A stretch of 64,000 nt of DNA, from NCBI RefSeq assembly GCF_000383595.1, contig NZ_KB911581.1, forward strand, positions 682,001 through 746,000, read 5' to 3'. Made by a program: the position numbers and the translations under genes. The notes beneath the pieces are model-generated. The model ran no database searches and was not told the origin of the DNA. It was given only the letters and a program-made list of their open reading frames with translations. Positions 1-8,389 of the stretch are shown in pieces. Source of the stretch: Streptomyces bottropensis ATCC 25435. Its GTDB lineage: Bacteria > Actinomycetota > Actinomycetes > Streptomycetales > Streptomycetaceae. Within the stretch, counting starts at the first letter, position 1, and every line of letters starts with the position of its first letter.

Positions 1-1169
1 GCCTGTTCAGCACGGCGTTCACGTACGACAACGCGCTCGCGATCCTCGCCCACCTCGCCGTGCGCACGGCGGACGGCCGGGCCAGGGCCGTGGCGCTCGG
101 GGACGCGCTGATCTACGCCCAGGAGCACGACCCGGCGTACGACGACGGCCGGCTGCGCCAGGCGTACAACGTCGGGCCGTACGTCTACTACGACGGCGTA
201 CCGCAGCCGGACGGGTTCGTGCGGGCGGACGGGACGGCCAACGTCGGCACCCAGTTCGGCTTCACGGGGACGGCCGTGGGGGACATGGCCTGGGCGGGCA
301 TCGCGCTGAGCGCGCTGGCCCGGCGCACCGGCGCGCGCCGGTTCCTCGCCGCCGCGGTGCGGATCGGGGAGTGGATCGAGCGGACCGGCCGTACCGACGA
401 GCCCCTCGGCGGGTACAAGTTCGGTGTGAACGGGGCGAACGAGAAGCTGCCGTTCACCTCGACCGAGCACAACACCGACCTGGTCTGCCTGTTCGGACGC
501 CTCGCCCGGCTCACCGGCGACCGGGTGTGGGGCGAGCGGCGCGCGCGGGCCGAGGCCTTCGTGCGGCGGATGTGGGAGCCGTCCCGGGGCTCGACGGGCG
601 GGTTCTTCTACACCGGCACCAACGACGGGGTGAGCGTCAACAAGTCCCCGATCCCCGAGGACACCCAGACCTGGACCCACCTCGCGCTCGACTCCCGCCG
701 GTACGCGCGCTCCCTCGACTGGGCCGCCCGGGAACTGGCCGTCCTCGACCACGCCGAGCGCCGCAACAGCACCGTGCCGGCGGGGCAGTCGTACGAGGGC
801 GTCACCTTCAGCTCCGCCAGTCTCCTCGCGAACGAGGACGCGCCCATCGCCGAGTTCCAGCCCCGGCCGAACCGCAACGGGGTCTGGTTCGAGGGCACCG
901 CCCACCTGGCCCTCGCCCTGCGCGACCGGGGCGCGCGCGGTGACGAGGCCCGCGCCCGGCGCCTCCTGGCCTCTCTCGAAAGCGCCCAGGACCACCTCGG
1001 CGCCGCCCAGACCGTCGGCGGCCGCGCCCTCCCGGCCCGCTCCGGCATCGTCTCCGCCAGCAGCCCCCTCGACACGGGGTTCGGCTTCGGCTACTACCCG
1101 TACCGGCACACGGGCGCCACGGCCTGGTACCTGATGGCGGCGGCGCGTGCGAACCCGCTGGGGGTCTGA
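1..1169 (+). CDS. Six-hairpin glycosidase-like secreted protein (5' truncated)
   Basis: The open frame runs in from the left window edge: codons before the first in-window GTG at 60 (LFSTAFTYDNALAILAHLAV...) continue the same protein, so the true start and any signal peptide lie upstream. The visible 389 residues are rich in aromatic and Trp/Tyr-Gly motifs (YNVGPYVYYDG, TSTEHNTDL, GVWFEGTAHLALAL, GFGYYPYRHTGATAWYL), typical of alpha/alpha-barrel glycan-active proteins. Streptomyces homologues that I recall are annotated as Tat-signal proteins. Substrate and catalytic residues are not assignable. The following glycosyltransferase on the same strand fits a glycan context, but a terminator separates them. 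Confidence 0.7.
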   Translation, partial: LFSTAFTYDNALAILAHLAVRTADGRARAVALGDALIYAQEHDPAYDDGRLRQAYNVGPYVYYDGVPQPDGFVRADGTANVGTQFGFTGTAVGDMAWAGIALSALARRTGARRFLAAAVRIGEWIERTGRTDEPLGGYKFGVNGANEKLPFTSTEHNTDLVCLFGRLARLTGDRVWGERRARAEAFVRRMWEPSRGSTGGFFYTGTNDGVSVNKSPIPEDTQTWTHLALDSRRYARSLDWAARELAVLDHAERRNSTVPAGQSYEGVTFSSASLLANEDAPIAEFQPRPNRNGVWFEGTAHLALALRDRGARGDEARARRLLASLESAQDHLGAAQTVGGRALPARSGIVSASSPLDTGFGFGYYPYRHTGATAWYLMAAARANPLGV

Positions 1170-1197
1170 CACCCGCGCGCGGACGGCGTCGGGGAAG

Positions 1198-1225
1198 GGG
1201 GCGGCGGCCGGTCGCCGCCCCTTTT
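1198..1225 (+). terminator. Intrinsic terminator after the truncated secreted protein gene
   Basis: A 9-bp GC stem (GGGGCGGCG at 1198-1206 pairing with CGCCGCCCC at 1213-1221), a 6-nt loop and a TTTT run lie 28 nt after the stop codon. Rho-independent terminator form. Confidence 0.8.
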
Positions 1226-1309
1226 CGCGGAGTTGGCGCGAAGGCCCCTGCGTGAACGGCTAGCATCCCGGCCGTAAACATGCGGTGGAAAACGGCATGG
1301 GGCCGACGG

Positions 1310-1393
1310 CCCTCGGTGGTCGGCCTGCGGCCTTCGGCGATCCGTCGTCGGCTTTCAGGGGCCGGCCCTCGGTGGTCGACCCTCGGTGGTCGG
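1310..1393. repeat. Three copies of CCCTCGGTGGTCG in the leader of the glycosyltransferase gene
   Basis: The 13-bp unit CCCTCGGTGGTCG occurs at 1310, 1366 and 1380; the last two are in tandem with a 14-bp period. Further CGGTCGGCCGTCGG-like degenerate units continue to about 1420. The stretch is open in the glycosyltransferase frame but encodes low-complexity Arg/Pro/Gly sequence, so I treat it as leader rather than protein. A TAGCAT hexamer at 1261 may be the -10 element of a transcript that includes this repetitive leader. Confidence 0.6.
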
Positions 1394-1440
1394 CCGTCGA
1401 CGGTCGGCCGTCGGTCGTCCGTGGGTGTGGACAGGATGGG

Positions 1441-2349
1441 GTGGGTGTCGTGGTGGAGGCCGGGCCGCGGGTCGCTGTGGCCGTGGTGACGATGGGCAAT
1501 CGGCCCGCCGAGGTGGACGCGCTGCTCGCCTCCGTGGCCAAGCAGGACATCGCGCCCGCACGGATCGTCGTCGTCGGGAACGGCTGTCCCCTCCCCGAGT
1601 TCGCCGAGCGGCTCGGCCTGCCCGGCGAGGTCACGCTCATCGAGGTGGACGAGAACCTCGGCTGCCCCGGCGGGCGGAACGTGGCCCTGGAACGGCTGCG
1701 GGAGTTCGGTGACGTCGACGTGGTCGTCGAGCTGGACGACGACGGCCTGCTCGTCGACGCCGATGTGCTGCGCCGCGTACGGGACCTGTACACCGCCGAC
1801 CCGCGCCTCGGCATCGTCGGCTTCCGCATCGCCGACGAGCACGGCGAGACCCAGCGGCGGCACGTCCCGAGGGTCGGCGCCAAGGACCCGATGCGCGGCG
1901 GCCCGGTCACCGGATTCCTCGGCGGCGGACACGCCCTGTCCATGGCCATGCTCGGCGAGACGGGCGACTGGGCCGCCGAGTTCTTCTTCGCGCACGAGGA
2001 GACCGACCTGGCCTGGCGGGCGCTCGACGCCGGCTGGACCGTGCTGTACGCCCCCGAGCTGCTGCTCCAGCACCCGAAGACCTCACCCGCCCGGCACGCC
2101 ATCTACTACCGCGTCAACGCCCGCAACCGCGTCTGGCTCGCCCGCCGCCGCCTTCCGCTGCCGCTCATCCCCGTCCACCTGGGCGTGTGGGTGCTCATCA
2201 CCCTGCTGCGGACGCGCTCGGCGGGCGGCCTGAAGGCGTGGTTCGGCGGCTTCGTGGAGGGCTGGCGCGAGTCGGGCGGCGCACGCCGGCCCATGAGCTG
2301 GCGGACGGTCTGGCATCTCACGCGACTGGGACGACCGCCGGTCCTCTAG
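1441..2349 (+). CDS. Glycosyltransferase family 2 protein
   Basis: GT-A type transferase, about 302 residues, moving a sugar from a nucleotide donor. The N-terminal beta-strand (VAVAVVTMGNRP), the NxGxxGGRN-like segment (ENLGCPGGRN) and the acidic metal-binding ELDDDG motif at about residues 97-102 support the family. A GGGHALSM segment and an acceptor-domain ED motif (AHEETDLAWR) follow. A hydrophobic stretch (LPLIPVHLGVWVLITLL) near residues 240-257 may anchor it to the membrane. The frame is open to an ATG at 1285, but that extension is repeat-encoded. GTG 1441, preceded by AGGA at 1433-1436, is the better start; GTG 1450 or 1453 is also possible. Confidence 0.85.
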   Translation: MGVVVEAGPRVAVAVVTMGNRPAEVDALLASVAKQDIAPARIVVVGNGCPLPEFAERLGLPGEVTLIEVDENLGCPGGRNVALERLREFGDVDVVVELDDDGLLVDADVLRRVRDLYTADPRLGIVGFRIADEHGETQRRHVPRVGAKDPMRGGPVTGFLGGGHALSMAMLGETGDWAAEFFFAHEETDLAWRALDAGWTVLYAPELLLQHPKTSPARHAIYYRVNARNRVWLARRRLPLPLIPVHLGVWVLITLLRTRSAGGLKAWFGGFVEGWRESGGARRPMSWRTVWHLTRLGRPPVL

Positions 2350-2405
2350 GACAACGGGCCCGCCCGGCCGTCGTGTTCGGCCCGGTCCGGCCCGCGACAC
2401 ACGAA

Positions 2406-2438
2406 TGCCCCGGTCGTTCACCTCCGACGACCGGGGCA
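2406..2438 (+). terminator. Strong hairpin terminator after the GT2 gene
   Basis: Perfect 12-bp stem, TGCCCCGGTCGT (2406-2417) with ACGACCGGGGCA (2427-2438), and a 9-nt loop, 57 nt after the glycosyltransferase stop. No T-run, as is common in high-GC genomes. Confidence 0.75.
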
Positions 2439-2458
2439 CAGCGCTTTGTGCGGTTCCC

Positions 2459-2526
2459 GGATCCGGCAGCGGCGGCGGCACTCCCCCGAGCTACGCGTCT
2501 ACGCGTGCGCCGTCGCCGCCGGATCC
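2459..2526. repeat. Long inverted repeat upstream of the SARP regulator
   Basis: GGATCCGGC (2459-2467) is inversely repeated as GCCGGATCC (2518-2526), with further imperfect pairing of GGCGGCGG against CCGTCGCC inside. It sits between the terminator and the SARP gene. It could be a second transcription barrier or a regulatory structure; the sequence alone does not decide. Confidence 0.5.
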
Positions 2527-2665
2527 GATGAAGTGATCACATCAGGTCCCGCCAACGGATCGCTAACATGAGCCCAACGGTTCCACGAGGAGCCGTACGG
2601 GAGGCGGCGGCGGGTCGCCGCGGGGCGGACCCGGAACGACGGTGCGGAAAGGCAGCGGCGGTTCT

Positions 2666-5600
2666 ATGCGGGACGGGCTGCGGTTCGGACTGCTCGGTCC
2701 GCCGGTCCTGTACGGGGCCGGGGCCACCGGCGGCGCCGTACCCGCCGATGACGGCCGCCCCGGTGGTCCGGCCGGTGGTGACGCCGGCCCCGCACACGGC
2801 GGCGTACGGTCCGTCGGCAGCGCAAAGATGCGGGCCCTGTTCGTCGCGCTGCTGCTCGAACCCGGGCGGATCGTCTCCGTCGACACCCTCAAGGACGTGC
2901 TCTGGGACGCGGCGCCGCCCCCCTCCGCGCAGGCGTCCCTGCACAACCACGTGACGCGCCTGCGGCGGCTGTTGGACGATCCCGAGCGGCTGCGCGCGAT
3001 CCCGCCGGGCTATCTGCTGCGGGTCGACGACGGCGAGCTGGACGTCCGTGTCTTCGAGGCCCACGCCCGCGCCGCCCGCGCCGCCCACACCGAGCGGGAC
3101 TGGGCCCGGACGGTACGCGAATGCGCTGCCGCCCTCGCCCTCTGGCGCGGAACACCGCTCGGGGGACTGCCGGTCGAGGAACCGCGCGCCCAGGCCTTCG
3201 TCCAACGCCTGCAGGAGGCCCGGCTGTTGCTGCTGGAGCGACGGTACGAGGCCGAACTCCACCTCGCGGCCCGTACGACGGGCCAGGGCGCCACCGGGGC
3301 GCACGCGCTCGGCGCACTCGCCCCCGAACTCACCGCCCTGGTCGCCGAGCACCCCCTGCGCGAGGCCTTCCACCGCCTCCTCATGCTCGTCCTGCACCGC
3401 ACGGGCCGCCAGGCCGAGGCGCTGGCCGTCCACCGGGACCTCCGGGCCCGCCTCCTGGACGAACTCGGCGTGGAACCGGGCCCCCCGGTACGCGACGCCC
3501 ACGTGGAGATCCTGCGCGACCACACCGAGGAGCCGCCGGGGACCCCGACCGAGGACGCCCCCGCCGACGCCCCGCCCCGCCCGGCCCAACTCCCGCCGCC
3601 GCCCGCGCACTTCACAGGCCGGGAGGGGGCGCTGGCGGAGCTGCGGCAGGCACTGGGGAGGGGCCCGTACGAAGCCTCGGGGACCGTCGTCATCAGCGGC
3701 ATGGCCGGCGTCGGCAAGAGTGCCCTCGCCCTCCACCTCGCCCACGAACTCGCCGACCGCTTCCCCGACGGCCAGCTCTACATCAACCTCCACGGGGCCA
3801 CCCCGGGCATGACCCCCCTCACCCCCGCCCAGGCCCTCGCCGCCCTGCTCCGGGACCTCGGCACCGCCCCGCGCCGTATCCCCGAACACCCGGACGCCGC
3901 GGCCGCGTCACTCCGCTCGACGCTCGCCCCCACCCGCACCCTGCTGGTGCTGGACGACGCCGCGAACGCCGCCCAGGTGCGCCCCCTGCTCCCGGCCGGC
4001 GCCGGCTGCGCGGTCATCGTGACGAGCCGTTCCCCGCTCACCGCCCTGGACGGCGCCCACCGCCTCCCGCTCGCCCCGCTGTCGGACGACGAGAGCGCGG
4101 CCCTGCTGCGCGCCGCCTCCGGCCGGGCGGCGGGCCTGGACGCCACGCACCCCCTCGTCGCACTCACCGGCCGCCTCCCGCTCGCCCTCCGCGTCGTCGC
4201 GGCCCGTCTCGCCGCCCGCCGCGCGCTCACCCCGGACGCCCTGGCCGGCCAACTGACCGCCACCGAGGACCGGTTGCACCACCTCGAATACGACGACCTG
4301 AGCGTCCGCCGCTCCCTCGCCGTCGCCCACGAGGCCCTGCGCGCCTCCGAGCGCGAGGCCGACCGCGACGCCGCCCACGCCCTGCGCCGCATCGGCGCCC
4401 TCGACCTGCCCGCGTACGGTGCACCGCTCCTCGCCCGCCTCACCGGCACCGACGAGTTCCGCGCCGAGACCGCCCTCGACCGTCTCGTCGACGTGGCCCT
4501 CCTCGACGAGACGAGCTACGGCCGGTACGTCCCCCACGACCTCGTACGCCACTTCGCCCGCGAACTCGCCGGCACGGCCGACACCACCGAGGCCGTCGGG
4601 CAGGCCCTGCGCTGGTACGCGGCGCGCGCCCGTCAGAGCCTGCTGGTGCTGCTTCCACCCGGCTACGAGCGTGACGAGCGCCTCCGTACGACGGCGTCCA
4701 CGGCCGAGCCGGAGCCCGCCGAACCGCCCTTCGCCTCCGCCGAGGAGGCCTTCGCCTGGGGCGACCGCGAACTCCCCAACATCGTCGCCCTGGTGGAACG
4801 CGGCGGCGGACCGGCGGCGGCACTCGTGCCCGGCCTCGTCCGCCATCTCTTCCCCTATCTGCACCGGGGCGGCCGGCTCGCCGAACTGGACGTGCTCGGA
4901 CGGCTGGCCCTGAACGCGGCGCGCTCGCTGGGGGACGCCGAGGCCGAGGCGTTCGCCCTGACCGACCGGGCGGGCCTGCACTTCATGTCCGGCCGGGCCT
5001 CGGAGGCGCTCGCCCTCAACGACGAGGGGCTCAGGCTGTGGCGGCGGCTCGGGGTCGTGTCGTGCGTACGGCGCTGCCTGAACAACCGGGGGCTCGTCCT
5101 GGAGAGCCTCGGCCGGTACGAGGAGAGCGAGGAGACGCTGCGGCAGAGCCTGGAGCTGTCCCGGCAGCTCGGCGACCCGTACGGCGAGGCCGTGACCTTC
5201 AGCCACCTCGGCAACCTCTACAAGCACACCGACGCACGGGCCGCCATCGCCCACCACGAACGGAGCCTGGCGCTGGGCGAGATCGCCGACAGCCTCGTCG
5301 TCCGGCACACCGCACACTGCAACATCGGCTACGCCCACCTCCGGCTCGGCGAACCGGCCGCCGCCGTGCGGCACTTCGAGCAGAGCCTGCGGATCCTCGG
5401 CGACGACGAGGACTGGCAGGGCGAGTCGAAGTCCCGGCTCGGTCTGGTGCGGGCCCTGCGCGAGCTGGGCCGGCCGGACCGCGCGTCCCACGAGTGCGCC
5501 CTCCTCCTCGACCTCGCCGAACGCCGCGCCGACCAGTACGCCGTCGGCCTCGCCCGGCACCAGCGCGGGCTGCTCCTGCGGGCGCGGGGGCGCGTGGAGG

Positions 5601-5701
5601 AGGCGTACCGCGAGTGGGAGCGGGCCCGGGTGATCCTGGACGGGACGGACTCGCCGGTGGCGGTGGAGCTGCGGGAACTGCTGAAGGACCGCGCCCGGTG
5701 A
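2666..5701 (+). CDS. AfsR/SARP-family regulator with NB-ARC and TPR domains
   Basis: Large transcriptional regulator of about 1011 residues. Order of domains: an OmpR-type winged helix (starts RFGLLGPPVL; KMRALFVALLLEPGRIV and LHNHVTRLRRLL mark the helices), a bacterial transcriptional activation domain to about residue 270, an NB-ARC/STAND ATPase (Walker A GMAGVGKS at about residues 345-352, Walker B LLVLDDA), then a TPR array in the last 250 residues (NRGLVLESLGRYEESEETL-type repeats). This is the AfsR architecture, which typically controls secondary metabolism. No biosynthetic cluster is beside it here. An unusual Gly/Ala-rich insert of about 30 residues interrupts the winged helix (about residues 13-45). 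ATG 2666 is chosen because the winged helix begins directly after it; GTG 2642 is in frame. Confidence 0.85.
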   Translation: MRDGLRFGLLGPPVLYGAGATGGAVPADDGRPGGPAGGDAGPAHGGVRSVGSAKMRALFVALLLEPGRIVSVDTLKDVLWDAAPPPSAQASLHNHVTRLRRLLDDPERLRAIPPGYLLRVDDGELDVRVFEAHARAARAAHTERDWARTVRECAAALALWRGTPLGGLPVEEPRAQAFVQRLQEARLLLLERRYEAELHLAARTTGQGATGAHALGALAPELTALVAEHPLREAFHRLLMLVLHRTGRQAEALAVHRDLRARLLDELGVEPGPPVRDAHVEILRDHTEEPPGTPTEDAPADAPPRPAQLPPPPAHFTGREGALAELRQALGRGPYEASGTVVISGMAGVGKSALALHLAHELADRFPDGQLYINLHGATPGMTPLTPAQALAALLRDLGTAPRRIPEHPDAAAASLRSTLAPTRTLLVLDDAANAAQVRPLLPAGAGCAVIVTSRSPLTALDGAHRLPLAPLSDDESAALLRAASGRAAGLDATHPLVALTGRLPLALRVVAARLAARRALTPDALAGQLTATEDRLHHLEYDDLSVRRSLAVAHEALRASEREADRDAAHALRRIGALDLPAYGAPLLARLTGTDEFRAETALDRLVDVALLDETSYGRYVPHDLVRHFARELAGTADTTEAVGQALRWYAARARQSLLVLLPPGYERDERLRTTASTAEPEPAEPPFASAEEAFAWGDRELPNIVALVERGGGPAAALVPGLVRHLFPYLHRGGRLAELDVLGRLALNAARSLGDAEAEAFALTDRAGLHFMSGRASEALALNDEGLRLWRRLGVVSCVRRCLNNRGLVLESLGRYEESEETLRQSLELSRQLGDPYGEAVTFSHLGNLYKHTDARAAIAHHERSLALGEIADSLVVRHTAHCNIGYAHLRLGEPAAAVRHFEQSLRILGDDEDWQGESKSRLGLVRALRELGRPDRASHECALLLDLAERRADQYAVGLARHQRGLLLRARGRVEEAYREWERARVILDGTDSPVAVELRELLKDRAR

Positions 5702-5726
5702 GGGGCGCCGCCGGCGCTTCACGTCC

Positions 5727-7433
5727 TCACTTCGCGTCCGCGTAGCACTCCACCACCGCCGTGGTGAACGGGAACCGCACCGGCGTCCGCCCGAACGTCA
5801 GCCGCCCCGACAGCTCCGACGCCTCCCGGATCGCCGCCACGACGGTGTCCGCCTCGGCGGCCGGACAGTGCACGATCACCTCGTCGTGCTGGAAGAAGAC
5901 CAGCTCGGCGGCCATTCCGTCGAGGGCGCGGCGGAGTGCCGCGAGGAGGAGCAGGGTCCAGTCGGCGGCGCTGCCCTGGACGACGAAGTTGCGGGCGAAC
6001 CGGCCCCGGGCGCGGGAGTTGGTGGAGGCGTACCCGGGCACCCACTCGCCGCCCTCCTGCCCCTGTTCCGGGGATTCGAGGTCGGTGTCGGCCTGGGGGA
6101 TGCCCGCCTCCTCGGCCGCCGCGTCGGAGGCGCCGGCCGCCGGCGGACACGTACGCCCGAGCCAGGTCCGTACGAGGCGGCCCTCCTCGCCCGCGCGGGC
6201 CGCGTCGTCGACGTACCGCACCGCGTGCGGGAACCGGCGGCGGAGCGCGGCGAGGTTCTTGAGGCCGTCCCCGGACGTCTGCCCGTACACGGCGCCCAGC
6301 ACGGCGAGCTTGGCCTGCGCGCGGTCGCCGGAGAAGGCGCGGTCGGAGACCGCCTGGTAGAGGTCGCCGGGGCGCCCGGCGACCTCCATGAGCCCGGGGT
6401 CGCGGGAGACGGCGGCCAGCACCCGGGGTTCCATCTGGTCGGCGTCGGCGACGACGAGCCGCCAGCCGGGGTCGGCGACACAGGCGCGGCGGATCACCTT
6501 CGGGAGCTGGAGTGCGCCCCCGCCGTTGGTGACCCAGCGCCCGGTGACGGTGCCGTGTGCGAGGAACTCGGGGCGGAACCGCCCGTCCCGGACCCAGTCC
6601 TGCAGCCAGGACCAGCCGTGGGCGACCCAGATCCGGTAGAGCCGCTTGTATTCGAGGAGGGGTTTCACGGCCGGGTGGTCGAGGCTCTCGATCTCCCAGC
6701 GGCGGGTGGACTTCACCCGCAGTCCCGCCTGGGCGAAGGCCTTGACGACGTCGGCGGGCAGATCGGGCCGCACGCGCCGCCCGAAGGCCTGCGACACCTC
6801 CTCGGCGAGTTCGGCGAGCCGGCGTGGCTCGCCCCCGCCCGCGTACCGCTCGCCGAGCAGCTCGCGCAGCACCTCCCGGTGCACGTCGGCCCGCCACGGC
6901 AGCCCCGCCCGGTTCATCTCGGCCGCGACGAGCATCCCGGCCGACTCGGCGGCCGTCAGCAGCCGCATCCGGTCCGGGTGCGCGGTGGCGTCGTGCCGGC
7001 GCTGCTGGTCCGCGTACACCTCGACGAGGTCGGCGAGCGGGACGTGGACCGGCCGGGGCTCGAAGAGGGAGGGCTGGGCGCCGGGATCGGCCGAGCGCGG
7101 GGGAGGATCCGGCGGGACGGGGCCGTGCCGGAGGCGGGCGAGCGCGGCGGCGGCGGAGCGGGGCTCCCCGAGCCGCCCCTCGTGCCCCAGCAGCAGACTC
7201 TCGGCGTCCTCCACGTCGTAACACCGCTCCACGCGGACGCCGGCGGCCAGCAGCCGGGGATAGATCTCGGCGGTGGACCGCCACACCCACCGCCCGACGT
7301 CCGCCCGCCGCCGCACGGCCCCCGCCAGGTCGGACTCCCGTGTCACCGGGCCCGCGAGCAGCCCGTCGGCCCCGAGGGGGGCGACCTCCACGCCACCGTC
7401 CTCGGCCGGAGCGAGCGCCCACCGGTCGGTCAT
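5727..7433 (-). CDS. Bifunctional 3'-5' exonuclease/DNA polymerase (PolA-like)
   Basis: About 568 residues, a family-A DNA polymerase lacking the 5'-nuclease domain. Polymerase motif A appears as DADQMEPRVLA, motif B (O-helix) as RAQAKLAVLGAVYG, and motif C as FFQHDEVIVH, so the palm residues look intact. The N-terminal third corresponds to a 3'-5' exonuclease-like region, but I cannot confirm its acidic residues. Streptomycetes carry this gene besides the main polA; a repair role is plausible. ATG 7433 (MTDRWALAP) is preferred to a TTG at 7463. It converges with the SARP gene, leaving 25 bp between stops. Confidence 0.85.
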   Translation of the reverse strand: MTDRWALAPAEDGGVEVAPLGADGLLAGPVTRESDLAGAVRRRADVGRWVWRSTAEIYPRLLAAGVRVERCYDVEDAESLLLGHEGRLGEPRSAAAALARLRHGPVPPDPPPRSADPGAQPSLFEPRPVHVPLADLVEVYADQQRRHDATAHPDRMRLLTAAESAGMLVAAEMNRAGLPWRADVHREVLRELLGERYAGGGEPRRLAELAEEVSQAFGRRVRPDLPADVVKAFAQAGLRVKSTRRWEIESLDHPAVKPLLEYKRLYRIWVAHGWSWLQDWVRDGRFRPEFLAHGTVTGRWVTNGGGALQLPKVIRRACVADPGWRLVVADADQMEPRVLAAVSRDPGLMEVAGRPGDLYQAVSDRAFSGDRAQAKLAVLGAVYGQTSGDGLKNLAALRRRFPHAVRYVDDAARAGEEGRLVRTWLGRTCPPAAGASDAAAEEAGIPQADTDLESPEQGQEGGEWVPGYASTNSRARGRFARNFVVQGSAADWTLLLLAALRRALDGMAAELVFFQHDEVIVHCPAAEADTVVAAIREASELSGRLTFGRTPVRFPFTTAVVECYADAK

Positions 7434-7501
7434 GGGTGCGAGTGTGACAGGGGGGTCTGACAATGGGGCCGAGGCGAGGGCGGGGCGGGTGTCGGCGACC
7501 C

Positions 7502-8281
7502 CTACGCGTCCCCCCGACCTTCACCCGGGCCCTCGCCCTGCCCTTGTCCCTGTCCCTGCCCTTGTCCCTGCACGATGGACCGCAGTGCCTCGGCCACGTC
7601 CGCCTCCGTGCCCTCCTTGGTCACGCCGAGGCCGCTCAGCACGCCCTGGCCGTTCTCGAACTCCAGCAGGGCGAGCAGGATGTGCTCCGTGCCGATGTAG
7701 TTGTGGCCGAGGCGGAGGGCCTCGCGGAAGGTGAGTTCGAGGACCTTCTTGGCGTCCGGGCCGTAGGGGATGAGTTCGGGCACCTCGGGGGAGGCGGGCG
7801 GCAGGGTGGCCGTGGCGGCCTGCCGTACGGCCTCGGGGGAGGCGCCCTGGGCGACGAGCGCCTTGGCGGCGAGCCCCTCCGGCTCCGCGAGAAGGCCGAG
7901 GACGAGGTGGGCCGGCACCCCCTCGACGGCACCGGCGGCCTTGCCCTCGTTGTGCGCGGCGGCGACCACGTTCCGGGCGCGCGGGGTGAAGCGGCTGAAG
8001 CCCTGACTGGCGTCGAGGTCGTTCTCCGCCTTGGGCACGAACCGCTTCTGCGCGGCCTGCCGGGTCACTCCCATGCTCTTGCCGATCTCCGTCCAGGACG
8101 CGCCCGAACGCCGGGCCTGGTCCACGAAGTGGCCGATCAGGTGGTCGGCCACCTCGCCGAGGTGGTCCGCGGCGATCACCGCGTCCTGGAGCTGGTCGAG
8201 GGGTTCCGGGTGGACCTTCTTGATGGCGTCGATGAGTTCGTCGAGACGGATGGACGCGGTGACTCGCGGGTTCGTCGTCAT
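7502..8281 (-). CDS. HTH plus Clp-N domain regulator (ClpC N-domain paralogue)
   Basis: 259 residues with no AAA+ module. Residues 10-60 are helical, then a helix-turn-helix-like segment (SWTEIGKSMGVTRQAAQKRF, about 62-81). Residues 95-235 form a Clp-N double repeat: FSRFTPRARNVVAAAH and [17 protein letters not shown] closely match the N-domain of ClpC at the end of this window ([16 protein letters not shown] and [16 protein letters not shown]). The tail is a GQ dipeptide repeat from a degenerate hexanucleotide tract. The protein could bind DNA and also the partners or substrates that ClpC recognises. The ATG at 8281 has no ribosome-binding site; the promoter lies flush against it. Autoregulation is inferred from the two palindromes over the promoter. 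Confidence 0.8.
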   Translation of the reverse strand: MTTNPRVTASIRLDELIDAIKKVHPEPLDQLQDAVIAADHLGEVADHLIGHFVDQARRSGASWTEIGKSMGVTRQAAQKRFVPKAENDLDASQGFSRFTPRARNVVAAAHNEGKAAGAVEGVPAHLVLGLLAEPEGLAAKALVAQGASPEAVRQAATATLPPASPEVPELIPYGPDAKKVLELTFREALRLGHNYIGTEHILLALLEFENGQGVLSGLGVTKEGTEADVAEALRSIVQGQGQGQGQGQGEGPGEGRGDA

Positions 8282-8330
8282 GTGTCAACCCTAGGTTGAC
8301 ACCCCATCACTGTCAACCTTCGGTTGACAG
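8282..8330 (-). promoter_or_regulatory. Leaderless promoter with two 8-3-8 palindromic operators
   Basis: Reading the minus strand, TTGACA (8316-8311), a 17-bp spacer and TAGGGT (8293-8288) form a near-consensus vegetative promoter whose +1, 7 nt beyond the -10, is the A of the ATG at 8281. Two perfect palindromes TGTCAACC-N3-GGTTGACA lie at 8283-8301 and 8311-8329, centres 28 bp apart. One covers the -10 to start region, the other contains the -35. The 8-3-8 layout matches the PopR-type operator known from Streptomyces clpP3 control, with a different half-site. Confidence 0.8.
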
Positions 8331-8389
8331 TGGTCGCACGCCGCGGAAGACCGTCAACCCCGTTTCCCCGCTCGGTCGTCGACGCCCCC

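Noticed and set aside
1285..1440. N-terminal extension of the GT2 protein from ATG 1285
   Set aside because: Encoded by a CCCTCGGTGGTCG repeat tract, no homology-like features, and a ribosome-binding site precedes GTG 1441.
3121..4674. 517-residue alternative frame inside the SARP gene
   Set aside because: Arg/Pro-rich translation typical of an off-frame of high-GC coding DNA; the real frame has intact NB-ARC motifs.
7431..7463. TTG start at 7463 for the exonuclease/polymerase
   Set aside because: The conserved sequence begins at MTDRWALAP; the TTG lacks a ribosome-binding site.
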